DNA from: Nitrososphaerales archaeon TH5893
GTDB taxonomy: Archaea; Thermoproteota; Nitrososphaeria; Nitrososphaerales; Nitrososphaeraceae
Assembly (NCBI GenBank): GCA_014523685.1
Contig: JAATVT010000027.1
Coordinates: 1 to 10,590 of the forward strand
DNA: 10,590 bases
Direction: 5' to 3'
Part shown: piece after piece, positions 6,877 to 10,590 of the stretch
Layout: the number at the start of each line of letters is the position of its first letter
How positions within the stretch are numbered: the stretch's first letter is position 1
The notes under the pieces: model-generated
What the model was told of the DNA's origin: nothing
What the model saw: only the letters and a program-made list of their open reading frames with translations
Database searches by the model: none
Program-made: the position numbers and the translations under genes

Positions 6877-6899
6877 CTTTGGAATTGCCTACAACTAGT

Positions 6900-7973
6900 A
6901 TGTTATGGATTATTGGGTTAGGAATTCATGGCGTACGAGGTATCAGTTTCAACTCTTTGGAGGTTCTTAATAACTGCAGTATCATATATGTGGAACGATA
7001 CACTTGTTCAATATCTGACGCAGAATTAAGTGATCTCGCTGGTCTGATGGGCGGTAACGAAAAAAAAAGTATCTCACTTGTACAAAGGTGGTTCCTAGAA
7101 GATGGACGTGAGATTCTCGAAAATGCAAAGTTTAAAGAGGTTGCCCTTTTGACCTACGGTGATCCCCTAGTCGCTACAACGCATGTAGAACTTCTTGTAA
7201 GAGCCGTGAAAAATTCCATACGGGTCAAGGTTATACATGCTGCCTCAGGGCTTAGTTCTCTTGCGGGTGAGATTGGACTGCATGTCTACAAGTTTGGTAG
7301 AACCGTCACAATAACGTCAGAACCTCAGTCAGTGGTGAGCGTCTATAGTACAATCCTCGATAACTTGATTCTGGGCAATCATACTATGATTCTAACTGAA
7401 TTTAATGACAGAAATGGGGAAGATTTTTTTCTAGATCCAGGGACTGCCTTTAAGTCCCTTTTAGAATCTGAGCGGGATCATATGAGTTATGCTTGTCACA
7501 AAGAAACATTTGCAGTTGTTTTATCTAGGATTGGCTCGACCCACCAAAACATGATTTCAGGAAAAGTTAGATCCTTGATGGGCTTGGACTACGGGATAGG
7601 ACCGCATACCATCATTGTAACAGGGTTTCTTCATTTTTCTGAGGTTGACGCATTGACGACCCTTACAAGAAATGTGGATATCCCATCTGACAATACATTG
7701 CATGTTCAAAATAAGTCAGCCAATATGGTAGAAAGGTACGTTCCAAAAGCAAAAAATGCAGTATCCAAGATAAGGGCTCTCCTAGAGAATGAACTACCTA
7801 CCGGAGAGAGAAAAAGATTGTACGAAATTGTCGAAAATTCTGAATACTATATCGAAGATGCAAAAAGGTTCCTAAGGACAGGAAGACCTGAACTCGCTGT
7901 GCTTAGTATCGGATATGCAGAGGGGTTGCTCGATGCGGTTGGAACTAATGAACAATTTGCGCTTTGGGATTGA
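6900..7973 (+). CDS. dphB: Diphthine synthase with C-terminal DUF357-like domain
   Basis: This 357-residue protein methylates the modified histidine of translation elongation factor 2 during diphthamide synthesis, using S-adenosylmethionine. Residues 1 to about 255 form the tetrapyrrole-methylase-like fold: MLWIIGLGIHG at the start, LLTYGDPLVATTH (83-95) as the SAM-site signature, HAASGLSSLAGEIGLHVYKFGRT (113-135) and GPHTIIVTGFLHFSE (234-248). Archaeal DphB is usually about 260 residues, so this one is roughly 90 longer. The extra part (about 275-350) is helical-looking and carries YYIEDAKRFLRTGRPELAV and LSIGYAEGLLDAVG, which match the DUF357 pattern (YxxDAxxFL then YAxGxLDA). I therefore read it as a fusion. 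The ATG at 6900 fits both the family N-terminus and the promoter spacing. The gene stands alone, 460 bases after lysK. Confidence 0.9.
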   Translation: MLWIIGLGIHGVRGISFNSLEVLNNCSIIYVERYTCSISDAELSDLAGLMGGNEKKSISLVQRWFLEDGREILENAKFKEVALLTYGDPLVATTHVELLVRAVKNSIRVKVIHAASGLSSLAGEIGLHVYKFGRTVTITSEPQSVVSVYSTILDNLILGNHTMILTEFNDRNGEDFFLDPGTAFKSLLESERDHMSYACHKETFAVVLSRIGSTHQNMISGKVRSLMGLDYGIGPHTIIVTGFLHFSEVDALTTLTRNVDIPSDNTLHVQNKSANMVERYVPKAKNAVSKIRALLENELPTGERKRLYEIVENSEYYIEDAKRFLRTGRPELAVLSIGYAEGLLDAVGTNEQFALWD

Positions 7974-8053
7974 TTACCAAATTTACTCCCATGAAGTGGC
8001 TCCAGTCCATATAAGAGATTCAGGTTTGCTGACTATTGTAATGACTCTAATGC

Positions 8054-8063
8054 TATAATATAT
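8054..8063 (+). promoter_or_regulatory. TATA element upstream of the KaiC/GvpD-like gene
   Basis: TATAATATAT lies in the 153-base gap after dphB. Transcription would be expected near 8084, which coincides with an ATG opening a 12-codon ORF, and would give a leader of about 42 bases for the ATPase gene at 8127. A weaker TCTTATTACT about 27 bases before 8127 is an alternative leaderless promoter. Confidence 0.45.
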
Positions 8064-8083
8064 CGTGACAATTTTTCCTCATT

Positions 8084-8122
8084 ATGTATCCAAATCTCTT
8101 ATTACTGCCACAGTCGTGCTAA
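8084..8122 (+). CDS. Possible 12-codon leader ORF before the ATPase gene
   Basis: The ATG at 8084 is centred 26 bases from the TATA box, the position of a leaderless start. It opens MYPNLLLLPQSC and stops 4 bases before the ATG of the ATPase gene. That arrangement could couple translation of the two. The peptide has no recognised function, and a chance ATG here cannot be ruled out. Confidence 0.2.
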   Translation: MYPNLLLLPQSC

Positions 8123-8126
8123 TTGG

Positions 8127-9581
8127 ATGAGTAATGAGAGATATCCTATGCAGATGAGGATTGAGAATTCGGCGAAAATACCCGATGAGCTGTTGCAGTT
8201 TGTAAAAAAGGACACTTTCTCTCTAATCATCAAGGGAGCGGCAGGTACAGGAAAGACCACACTTTCTCTCACAATTTTGAGAGCTTTAGAAATTAAGGAC
8301 AATTTTTTCTATATTTGCACGAGGGTTTCTCCTAAACAACTATTATTGTCATACCCCTGGATATCAAAATTTAATGAAGGACTAAAGGAAGAAAAACCGA
8401 CGGCATACGAAGTTGGTAACCCCGTGAATTTTGAGGACGCTCGGCTGGATGAACCAGAATCACTTTTCGAAAGAATCACCAACGAATTAATGGATGTTAA
8501 ATCCCCTTTAATTATCATCGATAGTTGGGACGCAGTAGCCTCGTTTATGGACAGAGAAGCACGCCTAAACAATGAACGTGTCCTGCAAACATGGCGGGAA
8601 AGAGCGGGCGCGAAACTCATATTTGTAAATGAAGACGCAACTGATAGCTCTCTTGACTTCGTAGTTGACGGAGCCGTAAAATTGGATCAGGTATCGTACG
8701 AAGACATCAGGTTGAGAAAAATTTCCCTCTTGAAACTCAGAGGAGTAAAGATATCCAAGCCTTCATATGCGTTCACGCTTGATAAGGGCAATTTTCGAGT
8801 CTTTCAAAATTATAGCCCTAAAGACTTCGTAGTCAATCTAAATTCAATTAATTTTTCTCAATTCAATAAGAAAAAGTATAGCCAAGGGTCATCATTAAAT
8901 GAAAAAGGGTTAATCAAGACCGGCTATAACGAACTGGATATGAATTTGGGTGGAGGTTTTCCTAAGAGAGGAGTCGCTGTGATAGAAGTTGAAACTGATA
9001 TCAACATGCAGGTCGCAATGGCGTTTCTTTTCAGAATCATTTGGACCTTTCTAAAATCTGGAAATGTCGTTTTCTTCGAACCTCCAAATGGTATCGATCC
9101 CGTTAGTTTAGATTCATATCTAAAGGCGTATCTTTCAATAGTACAAACCCATACGGAAAGATTCTTCTTGGTTGGATCCCGGGTTAAAGACTTGACTGAG
9201 CCCTCATCCTCCGGGACTGACGAAAATCAGAGTGAGCATGTTTTGAGCTATTTTTACAAAAAAGTTCTTAAACAACAGCAATATAGAACTAACAGATTCT
9301 TACTCAGCGTCTTGTCATCGAGTCGGTTACAGGACTTTGATTCTAGAATGAAGATGGACCACATAAATTTCGCAAGACAAAATATTGATTTAACAATATT
9401 TGTAGCTAGGAAAAGCGAATCTATTCGATGGGTTTCAGAAATATGTGACATAATTTTCAGAATTTGCGTGGTTAAGGGAAGCCTTTTTTTAAAAACCCCA
9501 TATCCCCTGTCCCCCTTTCTAGCGATGGAAGTCGATAGCTCTTTCGGATATCCTATGATGAACTTGATTCCGTTGGTTTAG
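8127..9581 (+). CDS. KaiC/GvpD-like RecA-superfamily ATPase, second domain degenerate
   Basis: This 484-residue cytoplasmic protein appears to have two RecA-like domains. The first (about 16-230) opens with IPDELLQFVKKDTFSLIIKG and carries an intact Walker A, GAAGTGKTT (37-45), and a Walker B, LIIIDSWDAV (128-137). The IP-x-ELL-x-F lead-in resembles archaeal GvpD and the KaiC-like ATPases more than RecA. The second domain begins with TGYNELDMNLGGGFPKRG (265-282), the usual KaiC domain opening, but where a P-loop should follow it reads VIEVETDINMQ, with no GxxGxGKT. It is therefore probably non-catalytic and structural or regulatory. No gas-vesicle genes are nearby, so a GvpD role is unsupported; signalling or scaffolding is only a guess. 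The ATG at 8127 has no Shine-Dalgarno sequence. Its stop lies 2 bases from the stop of the opposing winged-helix gene. Confidence 0.75.
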   Translation: MSNERYPMQMRIENSAKIPDELLQFVKKDTFSLIIKGAAGTGKTTLSLTILRALEIKDNFFYICTRVSPKQLLLSYPWISKFNEGLKEEKPTAYEVGNPVNFEDARLDEPESLFERITNELMDVKSPLIIIDSWDAVASFMDREARLNNERVLQTWRERAGAKLIFVNEDATDSSLDFVVDGAVKLDQVSYEDIRLRKISLLKLRGVKISKPSYAFTLDKGNFRVFQNYSPKDFVVNLNSINFSQFNKKKYSQGSSLNEKGLIKTGYNELDMNLGGGFPKRGVAVIEVETDINMQVAMAFLFRIIWTFLKSGNVVFFEPPNGIDPVSLDSYLKAYLSIVQTHTERFFLVGSRVKDLTEPSSSGTDENQSEHVLSYFYKKVLKQQQYRTNRFLLSVLSSSRLQDFDSRMKMDHINFARQNIDLTIFVARKSESIRWVSEICDIIFRICVVKGSLFLKTPYPLSPFLAMEVDSSFGYPMMNLIPLV

Positions 9582-9583
9582 AT

Positions 9584-9880
9584 TTATGTGTTTAAATGGT
9601 AATATCCTTCTTCAAAGTTTTCTTCTACTACAATGGGCAAAAGAAGCCTCATCTGGTCATAATAGGATAGGAATTTGTTCCCTTTTTGAGTAATTCGATA
9701 TACCATTTTATTTCCGGAATTTGATCCTTGAATTAAGCCGCTATGCAAAAGAGAGTCGAGATAAATCTTGCACTGGTCATTGCTTAACATGGCCTTGTAC
9801 ATAATCTTTGTACGGGTCTCTTCTCTTCCTGCAGATTTGAGAATAGCAGCAATTACCTCGTAGCGACTCCTGTTTTTCAT
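9584..9880 (-). CDS. Small winged helix-turn-helix protein (HTH_45-like)
   Basis: This 98-residue protein consists almost entirely of one winged helix domain. RSRYEVIAAILKSAG (helix 1), TRTKIMYKAMLSNDQCKIYLDSLLHSGLI (helix-turn-helix with recognition helix) and MVYRITQKGNKFLSYYDQM (wing and last helix) follow the pattern of the small archaeal HTH_45-type regulators abundant in Nitrososphaeria. A short acidic tail follows. It is probably a DNA-binding regulator; its targets are unknown. It is convergent with the ATPase gene, with 2 bases between the stops, and divergent from a paralogue starting at 10292. A 12-base palindrome lies between 6 and 17 bases upstream of its ATG, and TTAAAT about 29 bases upstream could be its TATA box, suggesting autoregulation. 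Confidence 0.82.
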   Translation of the reverse strand: MKNRSRYEVIAAILKSAGREETRTKIMYKAMLSNDQCKIYLDSLLHSGLIQGSNSGNKMVYRITQKGNKFLSYYDQMRLLLPIVVEENFEEGYYHLNT

Positions 9881-9885
9881 TGATC

Positions 9886-9897
9886 GATAATATTATC
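9886..9897. promoter_or_regulatory. 12-base perfect palindrome before the winged-helix start
   Basis: GATAATATTATC is self-complementary over its full length and lies directly upstream of the minus-strand ATG at 9880, between it and a TTAAAT element. The position would suit an operator for an autoregulating dimer. A palindrome of this length is expected about two or three times by chance in a window of this size, so only the position makes it notable. Confidence 0.25.
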
Positions 9898-10013
9898 TGA
9901 CTTTCCATTTAACAAGAGTGATACTATATTAGATAGAAATATTATTTAGCAAATAGGAAAAACAGCTCATGACTCGACAGATTCAGAAGGATAGAGGTTT
10001 GGAAAGGAAATAA

Positions 10014-10098
10014 ATTGGGAGATGATATAAGAAAGGTGGAAATCAGGAAAGGGAAATGTCGAAGGAATAAAGTTAGCCTTTCAATGATTACTCCCAAT
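10014..10098 (+). repeat. Nested inverted repeats, candidate structured RNA
   Basis: ATTGGGAG (10014-10021) pairs perfectly with CTCCCAAT (10091-10098). Inside it, GAAAGG (10031-10036) pairs perfectly with CCTTTC (10077-10082), extendable by one G-U pair. The two stems are nested and separated by an internal loop of 9 and 8 bases. This could be one extended hairpin in RNA. No family is recognised, and the apical 40 bases show no further clear pairing. Confidence 0.3.
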
Positions 10099-10112
10099 AG
10101 TCACTATGCAGG

Positions 10113-10139
10113 TTTTGGACGAGGAAGAGTAGTCCAAAA
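10113..10139. repeat. 8-base-pair hairpin TTTTGGAC/GTCCAAAA
   Basis: TTTTGGAC (10113-10120) and GTCCAAAA (10132-10139) are exact reverse complements with an 11-base loop. No T-tract follows on either strand, so it does not look like a terminator. It lies about 20 bases upstream of a TATA element, where an operator could act. Confidence 0.35.
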
Positions 10140-10158
10140 AAGTCAAAGTCTCACAGAA

Positions 10159-10166
10159 TTTATAAT
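10159..10166 (+). promoter_or_regulatory. TATA element upstream of the 3' winged-helix gene
   Basis: TTTATAAT is centred about 27 bases before the ATG at 10190, consistent with a leaderless transcript starting at that ATG and reading on into the winged-helix gene at 10292 with a leader of about 100 bases. Confidence 0.4.
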
Positions 10167-10189
10167 GTAGAAACCGATGGAGACTCGCT

Positions 10190-10249
10190 ATGAACACCGA
10201 ACAAACAGCAGCGCTTATGATAAATCAGTTCGAGTACATAGTAAGATAA
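10190..10249 (+). CDS. Possible 19-codon leader ORF
   Basis: The ATG at 10190 opens MNTEQTAALM and runs 19 codons to TAA. Unusually for such a small ORF, it has both a TATA box at leaderless distance and a GGAG 7 bases upstream. It ends 42 bases before the winged-helix gene, with a hairpin between. It could be a small protein or a regulatory leader ORF. It is unlike any family I recognise, and chance is a real alternative. Confidence 0.25.
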   Translation: MNTEQTAALMINQFEYIVR

Positions 10250-10252
10250 AAC

Positions 10253-10269
10253 TAGCTGAAACACAGCTA
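10253..10269 (+). repeat. Small hairpin TAGCTG-AAACA-CAGCTA
   Basis: Six perfect base pairs close a five-base loop, 22 bases before the ATG at 10292. In the leader of the winged-helix mRNA it could affect ribosome access. Confidence 0.35.
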
Positions 10270-10291
10270 CAGAAGACGGTAGTGGATTGCC

Positions 10292-10590
10292 ATGGTGAAA
10301 CATCAATATAGAAGTAGAAATGACATAATTGCCTCTATTTTAGAAGTAGCCAACGGCAATAGGGTAAGAGCAACAGAGATTCAATTTAAGGCATATATTT
10401 CTTATAGTATACTGAAAGAATATCTAGTGCTTTTACTTGAAAATGATTTACTGGAATATGTTGAGGGAGAGCGAACTTTTAAGACCGCACCGAAGGGAAT
10501 GCACTTCTTACATACATATAGTCAGATGGGCGAATTGATTACAGTTACTAACGATGCTACTAAAAAACCAGTAAGTGAATTCCTATTTTG
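10292..10590 (+). CDS. Small winged helix-turn-helix protein (HTH_45-like), 3' end cut by window
   Basis: The frame is open from the ATG at 10292 to the last base, giving 99 residues without a stop, so the gene is partial only because the window ends. It is a clear paralogue of the minus-strand protein at 9584-9880. They share RSR then IIASIL/VIAAIL, a YL-x-x-LL stretch in the recognition region, and T-x-KG-x-x-FL-x-x-Y-x-QM-x-x-L in the wing and final helix. It lacks the TRT-x-IMYKA wording and reads RATEIQFKAYIS instead, so DNA specificity may differ. The residues after about 85 (NDATKKPVSEFLF) have no counterpart and may start an extra segment beyond the window. A DNA-binding regulatory role is inferred. 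Confidence 0.75.
   Translation, partial: MVKHQYRSRNDIIASILEVANGNRVRATEIQFKAYISYSILKEYLVLLLENDLLEYVEGERTFKTAPKGMHFLHTYSQMGELITVTNDATKKPVSEFLF

Larger units (their letters stand above)
6440..6899. other. Gene-poor interval between lysK and dphB
   Basis: This 460-base stretch has stops in all frames and no ORF I can assign to a family. It contains a TATA-like element framed by an inverted repeat (6524-6568), a 30-codon ORF (6586-6678), short palindromes at 6792-6801 and 6824-6833 that are expected by chance, and the likely dphB promoter (6868-6876). I see no convincing T-tract terminator directly after lysK. Confidence 0.6.
9881..10291. other. Gene-poor interval between two divergent winged-helix genes
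   Basis: This 411-base stretch shows no family-level coding signal on either strand. It contains a purine-rich run on the + strand (about 9986-10072) with five GGAAA copies at 10001, 10006, 10038, 10046 and 10052. It also holds nested inverted repeats (10014-10098), a hairpin (10113-10139), a TATA element (10159-10166), a 19-codon ORF (10190-10249) and a small hairpin (10253-10269). A regulatory region or non-coding RNA locus is plausible. Confidence 0.55.

Noticed and set aside
6879..6899. TTG start seven codons upstream in dphB
   Set aside because: Family N-termini begin at the M-L-x-x-IGLG position, and the TATA box spacing puts transcription start at the ATG at 6900.
8127..9581. Calling the ATPase a true circadian KaiC or a gas-vesicle GvpD
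   Set aside because: The second domain lacks the P-loop expected in KaiC, no kaiA/kaiB or gas-vesicle genes are in the window, and the similarity seen is at the superfamily level only.
10121..10156. GAGGAA...AGTCC...ACAGAA resembling RNase P RNA conserved blocks
   Set aside because: In RNase P RNA these blocks are separated by well over 100 bases and embedded in GC-rich helices; here they are about 30 bases apart with no supporting structure.
10228..10234. GTTCGAG resembling a tRNA T-loop
   Set aside because: The flanking bases do not form a T-stem, and no acceptor, D or anticodon arm could be found.

Overview
The window most likely comes from an ammonia-oxidising-type archaeon of the class Nitrososphaeria (Thaumarchaeota), or a close relative. 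This rests on a complete-looking LysW amino-group-carrier pathway, archaeal BRE/TATA promoters with very short or absent leaders, an archaeal diphthine synthase, a KaiC/GvpD-like RecA-superfamily ATPase, and small HTH_45-like winged-helix proteins. The DNA looks AT-rich by eye. I ran no database searches, so family names come from recognising motifs.

Positions 1-6439 form a biosynthetic island for lysine, and probably arginine, built on the carrier protein LysW. It has two transcription units on the + strand. The first is lysY (5' truncated by the window), lysZ, lysJ and an Lrp/AsnC-type regulator, all overlapping by 4-8 bases. The second starts at a clear BRE/TATA promoter with an inverted repeat touching it, and contains homocitrate synthase, lysW, lysX and lysK. 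In sequence, homocitrate synthase opens the alpha-aminoadipate route and LysX attaches the amino group of aminoadipate (or glutamate) to the C-terminus of LysW. LysZ then phosphorylates the side-chain carboxylate, LysY reduces it, LysJ transaminates the semialdehyde, and LysK releases lysine (or ornithine) from LysW. The LysW gene is only 55 codons with a TTG start. Its last residue is Gln (EDWGQ) where the known family has Glu (EDWGE), which is the most striking observation here.

Positions 6440-6899 are mainly non-coding. They contain a strong TATA element inside a long-spaced inverted repeat, and a possible 30-codon ORF. Positions 6900-7973 encode diphthine synthase carrying a C-terminal DUF357-like domain, an apparent fusion. 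Positions 8127-9581 encode a double RecA-fold ATPase with an intact first P-loop and a degenerate second domain; a 12-codon ORF precedes it at leaderless-promoter spacing.

Positions 9584-10590 hold two paralogous small winged-helix proteins pointing away from each other, the second cut by the window end and lacking a stop. They flank a 411-base gene-poor stretch with nested inverted repeats, a purine-rich GGAAA-repeat segment, a TATA element and a 19-codon ORF at leaderless spacing. I saw no tRNA, rRNA, CRISPR array, transposase or attachment site.
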